From positions 1 to 64,000 of the forward strand of contig JADLFV010000109.1 of NCBI GenBank assembly GCA_020849625.1: a stretch of 64,000 nt of DNA, written 5' to 3'. The notes beneath the pieces are model-generated. The model did not search any database. It was not told the DNA's origin and saw nothing but the letters and a program-made list of their open reading frames with translations. Origin of the DNA: Phycisphaeraceae bacterium. Its GTDB lineage: Bacteria > Planctomycetota > Phycisphaerae > Phycisphaerales > Phycisphaeraceae. This document shows, one piece after another, positions 27,074 to 35,059 of this stretch; position 1 is the first letter of the stretch, and each line of letters opens with the position of its first letter. A program made the translations under genes and the position numbers.

Positions 27074-28147
27074 ATGCGCTTGTCACGGTTGCGGATCCTG
27101 CTGATGATTGTGGCTTTGATGACGCCCGTGTTCTGGGAGGCGCAGCACTGCGCCGGAGCCTGAGGCGGCGCGTCGCGATCGAGTTTCTCGATCCGACGTT
27201 CGACCTCAGGGCAGGTCACCACCAGAAAGTTGACTCAAGCCGATCGCGACCGTTGCGAGCAGTTGTTGAAGTTGGTTGAAAGCATGCTGCTGCAGGGCCG
27301 CCTGGAAATGGCCTATCGTTACGCGGTGCTGGCCGATTCGGTGGCAGGTTTCGATGCCGGTATGCGGACCAAGATCAAGGCCACTGCCGCCAAGGTCACC
27401 GAGGCCGCCAACAAGGTGATCAAGGACGCCGATCAACTGAGCAGCGAAGGCAAGTTCGCCGAGGCCATCGACCTGTACGCCAAGATTTCGGGCCTGAAGC
27501 ACATCCCCAGTTCCAAGGAAGCTTTGCGCAAGCTGGCAGACCTTCGCCGCAATCCCGCGGCGCAATCGAGCCTGCGCCAGATCCTGGCCATGCAGAAGCT
27601 GGAGCAGGTGCTGCATGCGATCGACCTGGAAGTGCTGGGCGTGGAGGTCGTCACCGAAGAACCGCAGCAAGGCGATGATCCAGCGAAAACGCCGGAGGCG
27701 GTCGAAGCGGTCACCGAGCCGGGCTTCGATCTCAAGACCACCGTCGCGGCCGCCGAGGTGATCGCCACCGAGCAGAACGAACAGACCGATCAGGTGGAAG
27801 ATGACAGCCTGTCCGAAGTGGATCTGGCACTGTTGCTGGAAACGCCCGACCGCATCAAGTTCATCGACGGCCTCGAATCGGTCGTCACCCACTACGGCGA
27901 CACCAGCGCCGGTCAGCGGGCCCAGACTCTGATCGAACAACTGCATGCCTGCGATCTGTTCATGAACGGCCTTGAAGAGTTTCGCATCAACACAAAAGTC
28001 TTGGAGTGCCTGTCCATGGCCCAGCAGTACGAGGGGATTGGGATGATAGACCTGGCGATCGAGCAGTACCGCATGGCCTATGAGACGGCCCCGGACAGCG
28101 AATCAGGCCGGGCAGCCCAGGCGGCCCTGGCGCGACTGAAACGTTGA
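27074..28147 (+). CDS. Secreted TPR-like helical protein with an in-frame TGA after the signal peptide
   Basis: From the ATG at 27074, preceded by GGGGGTGG and a GATAAAAT promoter element at about 27024, 29 codons encode a good signal peptide (RLSRLRILLMIVALMTPVFW, ending HCAGA). An in-frame TGA at 27161 follows, after which the same frame runs on to 28147. The downstream part is helical and repeat-like (LLKLVESMLLQGRLEMAYRYA, KVIKDADQLSSEGKFAEAIDLYAKI) and resembles secreted TPR proteins. Three readings are possible: Sec insertion, a nonsense mutation or sequencing error, or an independent start at TTG 27230, which has no clear ribosome site. I cannot decide between them. Confidence 0.5.
27177..27193 (+). 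promoter_or_regulatory. Hairpin 13 nt downstream of in-frame TGA (possible SECIS)
   Basis: GATCGAG-TTT-CTCGATC, a perfect 7-bp stem. Spacing from the TGA at 27161-27163 resembles bacterial SECIS elements, but the loop lacks the G usually needed in the first two positions. Confidence 0.25.
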
Positions 28148-28195
28148 TTCGGCGCGGCTGCCGGCCACGCGGATCACATGGAGTTCAATAACGGA

Positions 28196-28993
28196 TCAGA
28201 TTGTTGTGCTGCGCGCATGATCAGCAGCCAGCAGCGCCGCGCCCAATGCGCCGGTCAATTGCGGTTCGGGTGACAGCGCCAGCGGATGATCGATGGCTTC
28301 ACTGAGCACGCGCCGCATGCCGCGGGTCCGCGCCACACCGCCGGTGAACACAACCGGGCAGGTCAGACGTCGGCCGGCCATGGAGGCGATACGCCGGGCG
28401 ATGGCCAACTGCACGCCGGCGGCAATGTCGCAGGGTGCTTGACCGCCGGCCAGCAGGCCGATGATCTCCGTCTCCGCGAAGACGGCACACATGCTGGAGA
28501 TCGTGGCCGGTTGCTTGCTGCCCTCAGCCAGTTCGCCAAGCTCGTTCAGATTGACGCCGAGTCTGCGCGCCACCAGCTCCAGGAAGCAGCCGGTCCCTGC
28601 GGCGCAGCGATCGTTCATGGTGAAATCCTCAACACGTCCCTGCGCGTCCAGGTGAATCACCTTCGAGTCCTGGCCGCCGATCTCGATGATGGAGCGCGTG
28701 TTCGGCAAATGCTTCTGCACGCCGCGGGCATGGCAGGTGATTTCGGTGATGGCCTTGTCAGCGAAATCAAGCAGGTGACGAGCGTAACCCGTGGCGACGA
28801 CGAAGCCCACGTCCTGCATCGTGTGCCCGGCCTCCTGCAAAACACGATCCAGCACCCGCTGGGCGTGGGCGGCCTGATCGGGGCTCGAATCTTCCAAATC
28901 ACTGGCCAGCACGCCGGGTTCCGTCCCATTGTCAGTTGACAACAGCACCACCTTGACGGCTCGTGACCCGGCATCGATACCTGCAACAATCAT
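28196..28993 (-). CDS. BadF/HgdC-type ATPase, activator of a 2-hydroxyacyl-CoA dehydratase-like enzyme
   Basis: A 265-residue ASKHA-fold ATPase. GIDAGSRAVK is phosphate loop 1, IIEIGGQDSK and GGVA the other nucleotide motifs. C130 (NDRCAAGTGCF) and C169 (SSMCAVFAETE) are 39 residues apart, the spacing of the two cysteines that hold the dimer-bridging [4Fe-4S] cluster in HgdC. It therefore should drive ATP-dependent one-electron reduction of the partner reductase. It is last in a five-gene operon, its ATG overlapping the previous stop (ATGA), and would serve either the dehydratase-like pair or the double-cubane protein or both. Confidence 0.9.
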   Translation of the reverse strand: MIVAGIDAGSRAVKVVLLSTDNGTEPGVLASDLEDSSPDQAAHAQRVLDRVLQEAGHTMQDVGFVVATGYARHLLDFADKAITEITCHARGVQKHLPNTRSIIEIGGQDSKVIHLDAQGRVEDFTMNDRCAAGTGCFLELVARRLGVNLNELGELAEGSKQPATISSMCAVFAETEIIGLLAGGQAPCDIAAGVQLAIARRIASMAGRRLTCPVVFTGGVARTRGMRRVLSEAIDHPLALSPEPQLTGALGAALLAADHARSTTI

Positions 28994-30369
28994 GATCGCC
29001 TCCGGGTATGCACGATTTCCATCAGGGCTTCCAGGCGCGTCCGCAGCGCAGGCTCCACCGTATCACTGATCGGCGGCACTTCAATTTCCAGGACGGGCAG
29101 CCCAAGCTCTCGTCTGATCATCTTCCCGATCACGTCGCCCTCGTAAGCACAATGGCTCGCCCCCGGAATGCGGCTGATAATCACTGCTTCACTGCCGAAA
29201 TCCTTCGCCTGTTGACACGCGCGCTGTCCGCGATCGCCAACCGTGCCCACCATTGGATCGCTCAGGGCACAGCGGGCCAATGCCTCGAAAGGCTCGAGAT
29301 CCTGGGGGATCGGCTCCAGCGCGTGACAGAACATGTAGTCGCTGCCGGCGATGCGGCCGCCCACCTTCTCCAGCAGGTTCATCACACGCAGGTCGGCCAC
29401 GGGATTGATCCAGAACACCCGCACCGCATCCTTCTCCAGGACACCCACACCTTCCTGCGCCCGCTGCTGCACCTCGTCCAGCAACGCCTCCAGCACGGCC
29501 AGCGACTCCGGCTGATCCGAGCAGAAGTGGATGGCCAGCATTTCCGCAATCAACATCTCGAGGGCCGGCAATGGACAGGGATCAACCGTGTAAGCAAGCC
29601 GGCGCAGTTCGTGGAGCGTTTGTCGCACTTTGTTGGCTTGTTGAAAGCCGCGTTGCAACCGGGTCGCATCGAGGCGCTGGCCGGTCAACTGCTCCAAGGC
29701 TCGGGCCACGCGACGCAGCTCTCGGCTCACGAATGCCACCTGCTGCGGCGACACCGTGAAACCCGTCGGCAGCAACACGGTCGGCTCTCCGGGCGCGGGC
29801 GAGCGCCTCGGCGGCATCTCCCACCAGACGATCGGATGACCAAGTCCCTCGATCCGCTGGGCAATGGCGGAAAAATCATCACACACCGCGCCCACGCTGC
29901 ACAGCAGCATGTCGGGGATGGGAAAATGATTGCCCGTGACAAATGCACCGGCCATGGCCCGCACGGGGCAGAACGATTCATCCAGTCCCAGCGAATCCGC
30001 CACGCGCAACAGTTTATCACTGTGCCGCATGACGCAGGGTGTCCACCACGCGCCGTCGGGATAGAAAGCCACGACGTTATCGAGGGCATAAGCCAGCACC
30101 GGCACGGTGCCCAGGTCTTTCATCGTGCCGACGATGCACTTGCCGGCCATGCGGGCGTCGTGCAGCCGATCTTCTTCGCTGAGCAGAAAATTCCACAGGC
30201 GCAACGCAGCCGGCGAGTTGTCGAATTGCAACTCGCACAGGCGCAGGTCGCCATCCTGGACGTGGCGGCCGAGCGGACCACCGTAGGAAGGCTCCATCAT
30301 GCCCGCGCGGCAAAGCTCGCCATGGCGGCGATCCCACTGCTGCAGCGAGATGACGGCCGGGGCGCCCAT
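28990..30369 (-). CDS. 2-hydroxyacyl-CoA dehydratase-like subunit (HgdB/BcrB family)
   Basis: The 459-residue protein resembles the D-component/benzoyl-CoA reductase subunit family: G-T-M-K-D-L-G near residue 80, the GNHFPIPDMLLCSVGAVCDD segment, the linker helices and the late VISRIPGASHCAYEGDVIGKMI with DTVEPALRTRLEALME at the end. Several cysteines (in CPVRAM, LLCSVGAVC and SHCAYEG) could bind an Fe-S cluster. It lacks obvious CoA-pathway neighbours, so the substrate is unknown. Its start shares one base with the preceding stop (TGATG), and its stop overlaps the activator start, implying stoichiometric co-translation. Confidence 0.75.
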   Translation of the reverse strand: MGAPAVISLQQWDRRHGELCRAGMMEPSYGGPLGRHVQDGDLRLCELQFDNSPAALRLWNFLLSEEDRLHDARMAGKCIVGTMKDLGTVPVLAYALDNVVAFYPDGAWWTPCVMRHSDKLLRVADSLGLDESFCPVRAMAGAFVTGNHFPIPDMLLCSVGAVCDDFSAIAQRIEGLGHPIVWWEMPPRRSPAPGEPTVLLPTGFTVSPQQVAFVSRELRRVARALEQLTGQRLDATRLQRGFQQANKVRQTLHELRRLAYTVDPCPLPALEMLIAEMLAIHFCSDQPESLAVLEALLDEVQQRAQEGVGVLEKDAVRVFWINPVADLRVMNLLEKVGGRIAGSDYMFCHALEPIPQDLEPFEALARCALSDPMVGTVGDRGQRACQQAKDFGSEAVIISRIPGASHCAYEGDVIGKMIRRELGLPVLEIEVPPISDTVEPALRTRLEALMEIVHTRRRS

Positions 30370-31361
30370 CAGTGCAGCATCTCCATGAAGGCGGCAATCC
30401 GTCCCAGCGCACGTTGCGGGGCACTCGCATCTACGTCGAGGTCAAGGTCAAGCACGGGAACACAGGCCGAGGCTTTGATCCGAGCCACCTCCGCATGCCA
30501 CAGATCGCACCAGAGGTTTCGTCGCAAAATCAGACCGCGCACGTGGCGATGCGCCATGCGCTCGTGCAGCCAGTGAAACAAACCGTCATTGGGCCGCTGG
30601 CGAACGTGCGGCATAGCCAGATAGGCCGCGGCCAACGCTTCCAGGGGATCGTCAGCCAGCAATTGCGCGTCGAAGGGCCTCGGCAACCCGCGCTCGCCGT
30701 AGTCGGTGGCGTCCAGCACCACGCGGCCTCCGTGCTGTTCGATTGCGTCGTACAACCACCACTGATAGCGCGGCACTGTCGAGCCGAGCAGGGCGATGGG
30801 GGTATGGGAGGCTGACTCATCCGTGGCGTGATCCGGCGCGGCAGGTGAGTCATCTTCGGTCATGTCCCCGTGGAGTTTTGCAACTGCATCAGCGTGTGGT
30901 CGGCCGCGCAGGTCATCGAACATGGCACGCATGGCCTGACGCTCGCGGTCGTAATCCATCATGTTATGTCGCAGTTGCTGCGGCGTGGGCGATTGGCCGC
31001 CGATCTGTTCCAGGAAGCGTCCCAGGCGGAGCAATTCATCACGATAGCACTGTCTGGCGGCGCTGGTCTGCCACGTGGCGGGGACATGAAACAACAGCAC
31101 CGGCGGCGAGGAAGGATCGATCAACCATTCGCTGACGCGGCGGATCTGGTCACAGACGGCAGCCACCACGATCCCCACCACATCCCGGCGGCTGGATACT
31201 TCCGCCACGAACGCCCGTGCGCAGGAGCAGCAACCGTCTTGGGAAACACCCTCACGCGTTGCCGCATCAGAGATCCGCAACGTCGGCCGCCACGGCTGCA
31301 ACTGATGCGCGGCGATCCACTCCGGCGGAACGTATGCCGAGTTGTAGCCGACGCATGGCAT
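30369..31361 (-). CDS. 2-hydroxyacyl-CoA dehydratase-like subunit (short paralog)
   Basis: This 330-residue protein is a shorter relative of the same family, read from the ATG at 31361 (MPCVGYNSAYVPPEWIAAH, the typical Y-x-P-x-E-W/I-I entry). Cysteines in DGCCSCARAF, AAVCDQIRR and LWCDLWHAE occupy the places of the three cluster-binding cysteines. An Asp/Glu-rich linker (about 170-200) interrupts the fold. With its 459-residue neighbour it probably makes a heterodimer like HgdA/HgdB. It starts 13 nt after the double-cubane gene's stop. Weak ribosome site. Substrate unknown. Confidence 0.7.
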   Translation of the reverse strand: MPCVGYNSAYVPPEWIAAHQLQPWRPTLRISDAATREGVSQDGCCSCARAFVAEVSSRRDVVGIVVAAVCDQIRRVSEWLIDPSSPPVLLFHVPATWQTSAARQCYRDELLRLGRFLEQIGGQSPTPQQLRHNMMDYDRERQAMRAMFDDLRGRPHADAVAKLHGDMTEDDSPAAPDHATDESASHTPIALLGSTVPRYQWWLYDAIEQHGGRVVLDATDYGERGLPRPFDAQLLADDPLEALAAAYLAMPHVRQRPNDGLFHWLHERMAHRHVRGLILRRNLWCDLWHAEVARIKASACVPVLDLDLDVDASAPQRALGRIAAFMEMLH

Positions 31362-31374
31362 GACAGTCTCGGGA

Positions 31375-32595
31375 TCAGGTGTGGGCGGTCTGAGGCCGAC
31401 TCTGGACCGTCTCGAACAACGCTTCAATGCGGACGGCGATGCGGGCGCTGTCGGCGGGTGCGTAATCGGTCATGATGCGCAGGTAAGGCAGGCCCAGTTG
31501 CTCTTCGGCCAGTTGTTTGACCAGGGCCGACTCGATGTCGTATGTCAAACAACCCTGCCAGATCAATTCGATGACGCACCGAGGGCGATACGCGCGCGTC
31601 AATTGCCGCAGCAGGTCGAAGCGGTTCGTGTTGGGGGTCATCACCGAGCAGGGCAGATGGAAGTATTTGGCTGCGATGGCATCGATGGGATCACCGCCAG
31701 TGGCGACGTCCTCGGTGATTGGCTTTAGCCCGGTGCAGTTTTCCATGGCCACCACGCAACCGCCGTGGCTTTCGATCAGATCGATGACCCGCTCCGCTCC
31801 ATGGACGGTGGGCACGCCGGTCATCAGCACGCGCACAGGAGACGGGGCAGTGTGTGATTGTTTGTGGTCACGCAGATGCTGGAGGATCTGTTCGTAGGCC
31901 TGCAGGTCGGAGCCTATCCCGCTGATGCTGCTCTTGAGGTTCAGCAGTTGTCGGCCGGTCAGTGGCGGGTGCTCGCGCCGCATCAGTTCCGCCAGTTGTC
32001 GCCGCAGACTGCGCTCGCGGTTCATCAACGTGATCGCCTGGCGCAGCTTCTCGTCGGTGATCCGCACGTTGAATCGCTGCTCCAGTTCGGTGCGAAACTT
32101 GACCAACTCGGCCCTCCAATGGAGCAGGGCGTCGGGATCGTTCGGTTTCTGCGGCAGCTCCAGGATGTAGACCGGACGCTGCTGGGCTAGCAGTTCGTAC
32201 ATCTTTTTCTTGGCGTCGCAGGTGGTCTCAGCCACGATCAGGTCCGCCATCTCCTGGAACGGATTGTTCTTAAGCAGGTGATAGCCGAACGTGCTGCGGA
32301 TCAGCGGACAGATGCCCGGCGAGAGCACGGTCTCCGCGGCTTCCGCGGTCTTCTGCGAACCACCGCACAGGCACACGGGCACCGCGCCGGCCGCCATGAT
32401 CAACTCCCGTGGCGTGAACTCGCACATGATGCCCACGATCGGCTTGCCTTGCTCCTTGGCGCTGCGGGCGTAGCTCAGACAGTGCTCGATCATGTGGTCA
32501 AAGTGAGACAGCAGCCCGGCCGCGCTGGCTGGGCAAGGCGTCTTCGTGCTGCCACAACAGGTGTCCTCGGCGGAGCCGGTGCATGGTTCATTCAA
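31375..32595 (-). CDS. Double-cubane-cluster-type anaerobic reductase (2-hydroxyacyl-CoA dehydratase superfamily)
   Basis: A 406-residue protein like the DCCP/YjiM group: VGIMCEFTPRELIMAAGAVP with CLCGG, then C96 (GICPLIRS), C126 (ETTCDAKKKMYELL) and a second set at about C287, C316 and C349 (IWQGCLTYDIES). This two-fold three-cysteine pattern fits the [8Fe-9S] double cubane. Such proteins carry out ATP-driven low-potential reductions with a BadF-type ATPase. An added N-terminal tail is cysteine-rich (PCTGSAEDTCCGSTKTPCP). The start is TTG 32595 with GGGAGG 8 nt before; it overlaps the methyltransferase stop (TTGA). Reduced substrate unknown. Confidence 0.8.
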   Translation of the reverse strand: MNEPCTGSAEDTCCGSTKTPCPASAAGLLSHFDHMIEHCLSYARSAKEQGKPIVGIMCEFTPRELIMAAGAVPVCLCGGSQKTAEAAETVLSPGICPLIRSTFGYHLLKNNPFQEMADLIVAETTCDAKKKMYELLAQQRPVYILELPQKPNDPDALLHWRAELVKFRTELEQRFNVRITDEKLRQAITLMNRERSLRRQLAELMRREHPPLTGRQLLNLKSSISGIGSDLQAYEQILQHLRDHKQSHTAPSPVRVLMTGVPTVHGAERVIDLIESHGGCVVAMENCTGLKPITEDVATGGDPIDAIAAKYFHLPCSVMTPNTNRFDLLRQLTRAYRPRCVIELIWQGCLTYDIESALVKQLAEEQLGLPYLRIMTDYAPADSARIAVRIEALFETVQSRPQTAHT

Positions 32596-33407
32596 GGGGC
32601 GACCTCCCTTTTTCGAGCAATGAATCGACCTTGGATGAGCTTTCTGTCGTGGGCCAGTTGACGGACGAAGTGCAGCTCAACGCCAAGCTGGGCCAGCATG
32701 GATTGATCGAAGCCGATCAACTGGAGGGCGTCAAACGTGAGTTGCTTTTCGACCATCTGGATGTAGAGATCGGCGTGTTCAGGGAATCGCCCCGTGTCGG
32801 CCGCCTCGATCACATGGCAGCCGGCATCCTGAAGCAGGCGGCGATAATCCTGCAGCGAGGCCAATGAAGGGAATTTCATGAATGACAGGAAGCGCTTGGC
32901 CTGCTCGTCGTTCAGCGGGCTTGGTCCTTGGCACCAGTCGGTGAACGCGATGACGCCACCGGGTCGTACCAGTCTTGCCGCCTCGGCGATCAGTGCGGGC
33001 TTATCCGCCACGTAGCACCAGGCGTCCTCACCCCAGACGAAGTCAACAGCACCGCCAGGCAGGCCCGTGTCGATCGCTTCGGCCAGCACGAATTCGATGC
33101 GGGTGTCCAGTCCTTCAGCTTGACAGCGACTGCGGCCGAGATCCACCCTCTGTGCGGTGGCGTCCACACCCTGCATCGCAGCCACGTTGCGGAAACGGAC
33201 CAGAAACCGCATGCCCGCGCCGGTACAGCAGCACAAGTCCACCCCGCGACTGCCTGTTTTGATGTGCGCTCGCTCCGCCAGATCCTGCGATGAGCACAAG
33301 CCGCCGATGTGAATCTGTTCGCCCATGAGCAACTCCCACAATCGACCTTCTGCACCGCTGTAAACGCGTTGCACATCGGCCAACGTGATCGTGACGAGTT
33401 GATGCAT
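32592..33407 (-). CDS. Class I SAM-dependent methyltransferase
   Basis: The 271-residue protein is a Rossmann-type methyltransferase: motif I reads GVDLCCCTGAGMRF, with three consecutive cysteines where G-C-G is usual, then GVDATAQRV, the FVLAEAIDTGLP acidic loop, FVWGEDAWCYV and LVRPGGVIAFTDW. The ATG at 33407 has GGGAGG in front. It leads the operon with the double-cubane and dehydratase-like proteins, overlapping the next gene by 4 nt, so a joint pathway is likely. The cysteine-rich motif and context would suit a thiol, metalloid or selenium substrate, but that is a guess. Confidence 0.75.
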   Translation of the reverse strand: MHQLVTITLADVQRVYSGAEGRLWELLMGEQIHIGGLCSSQDLAERAHIKTGSRGVDLCCCTGAGMRFLVRFRNVAAMQGVDATAQRVDLGRSRCQAEGLDTRIEFVLAEAIDTGLPGGAVDFVWGEDAWCYVADKPALIAEAARLVRPGGVIAFTDWCQGPSPLNDEQAKRFLSFMKFPSLASLQDYRRLLQDAGCHVIEAADTGRFPEHADLYIQMVEKQLTFDALQLIGFDQSMLAQLGVELHFVRQLAHDRKLIQGRFIARKREVAP

Positions 33408-33454
33408 GAAACCTCCCGGCATGTTGTGTGATGAGGCGATGTCTCAATTGTGAA

Positions 33455-33460
33455 ATTGTA
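33455..33460 (-). promoter_or_regulatory. -10 box of the methyltransferase/reductase operon
   Basis: TACAAT on the minus strand, about 48 nt before the ATG at 33407, in the 155-bp divergent intergenic region. Confidence 0.4.
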
Positions 33461-33483
33461 CCTTGTTTTGCGACCCGGAGGCA

Positions 33484-33512
33484 TTGCTGAGGCGTATCGG
33501 CTTCTATATAAT
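33484..33512 (+). promoter_or_regulatory. Promoter of the selenoprotein candidate gene / sel operon
   Basis: TTGCTG (33484-33489), 17-bp spacer, TATAAT (33507-33512). The GTG start at 33563 has AAAGGGGG at a good distance, so the leader is about 45 nt. Confidence 0.5.
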
Positions 33513-33562
33513 CAATGCTCAACAGTCAGGAATGGCTCCATCAGCAACGAAAGGGGGTACCC

Positions 33563-34972
33563 GTGAAACGTTCGCAAAAGTGGGACAGATTTGTCCTCGC
33601 AGCGGCGCTCGTGTCACTGTGCCTGTGTCCGGTTCCGGCCCGGGCGGATGAGCCGGCAGGCGGTGACGGCACGACCTGGCTCAGTTACTGCCAGAGCAGC
33701 GACACCAACTCGCTATTGCGATATGTGAGCCGTCAACAGTTAAAGATCGAAAAGGATCGCCCGGCCGATCTGGCATTGCCCGCGGCGCTGGGTGAGCAAG
33801 TGCAGGTCACCCGATGGACCACGCCCATGGACGCGGCGGGGTTCCGCCGGGTTGCCTTGTCGCGCAGCGCCGCCAGTGACCTGTGCGACCAGTTGGTGAT
33901 CGACAGCAACGGTGACGGCCGCCTGGACGACGAAACGATTTGCCAGCCGCATGACCAGCGGCAATACGGCTCGGGCCAGGGCCAGACGATGTTCGGCCCC
34001 GTCGCCATGCACTTCGACAGCGAGGACGGCCCGATCCTCTATCACCTGAACTTCACGGTTTACAGCAGCGGTCTTAACGAGGATTACTACGTGATGGCCA
34101 CGACCGCCTGCTGGTATCAGGGGACCGTGGTCCTCAACGACAGGCCCGTGACGTGCCAACTGATCGACTACAACGCCAATGGCACGTTCAACGACGTCTG
34201 CGACCAACAGGAGTCAAGCTACGCATCGGCCGACCGTGTGCGGTTCACCGACAATGCCGAGATCGAGCCGATGTTCGCCGGCCGGTACGTGCGTGACGGA
34301 CAGCAGTTGTACGAGTTCAGCGCGGCCAAAGATGGGGCCTACGTGACGATTCGTGAAGCTGAGGGCCCTGCCACCGGCTTCATCAAGCCGCAGGACGGTT
34401 TTTATCAAGTCAAGGTCTATGGCCCCCAAGGCTCCTTTGTGATCTCGAAGGAAGACGAGCAGCAGGTGCCCGTCGGCCGATACAAGCTGGCATCGTGGCA
34501 GCTCCAGCCCACCCCCGTCAGCGGAAAGCAATGGCAGTTCACGGGTGCAGGCTTTCCCGAGCAAAGCGGGGTGGACGTTGCCACCGATGCGGTGGTCGAG
34601 TTGAACCTGGGCGGGCCATGGACAGCGAAGTTGGAGGATCAGGTTCGCAATCGCCAGCACACGTTTAATCAAGTGGTCATCGGCCGTTACGGCGAGCATG
34701 TGAACGTCGCGTACGCCGACGGCAGTCAGCCGCCGGCCCCGCGCCTGCGCATCGTCAGCGATGACGGGAAATACGACAAGACCTTCAAGTTCGAGTATGG
34801 CTGAGGCGGCACCTGTTCGCTCTCATGGCGAGAGCCCACCAACGTCAAAGGACCCTTCACCGCCACGCTGCTGCTGGATTGTCCGGTTGAGTTGAAGCAG
34901 GAGCCGCAGAAGATCGGCCAAGTGACTGATGCCGATAGTGCGGCTCCGCGCGCCGCCAAGGCCGGCCAGTGA
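33563..34972 (+). CDS. Candidate new selenoprotein: secreted protein with in-frame TGA (Sec414)
   Basis: The GTG start at 33563 gives a signal peptide (cleavage near ARADE) and a beta-rich protein with two calcium-loop-like segments (DSNGDGRLDDE at 114-124, DYNANGTFND at 202-211). The frame meets TGA at 34802 but continues for 55 well-formed codons to TGA 34970: FKFEYG-U-GGTCSLSWREP, then VKGPFTATLLLDCPVELK. The extension keeps normal codon usage and a U-x3-C redox-type pair. I recall secreted planctomycete proteins with Cys in an E-Y-G-C-G-G-T-C context, which would be Cys homologs, but this was not searched. A hairpin starts 14 nt after the TGA, and selA, selB, selD and tRNA-Sec are in the same 10 kb. 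Function unknown; probably extracytoplasmic redox. Confidence 0.75.
34819..34835 (+). promoter_or_regulatory. Candidate bacterial SECIS stem-loop
   Basis: GCTCTC-ATGGC-GAGAGC: perfect 6-bp stem, 5-nt loop with GG. The stem begins 14 nt after the in-frame TGA (34802-34804) and the loop 20 nt after, within the range known for bacterial SECIS elements read by SelB. The first two loop bases are A and U, not the usual G. Confidence 0.5.
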
Positions 34973-35059
34973 CAGGTCCGCGCCTGCTGTCATTGTGCCT
35001 GCCGCGATGAGTGTGTCCTGTTCTATTGCCGTATTACTGCCAACAGGAAGGGGCGTGCC

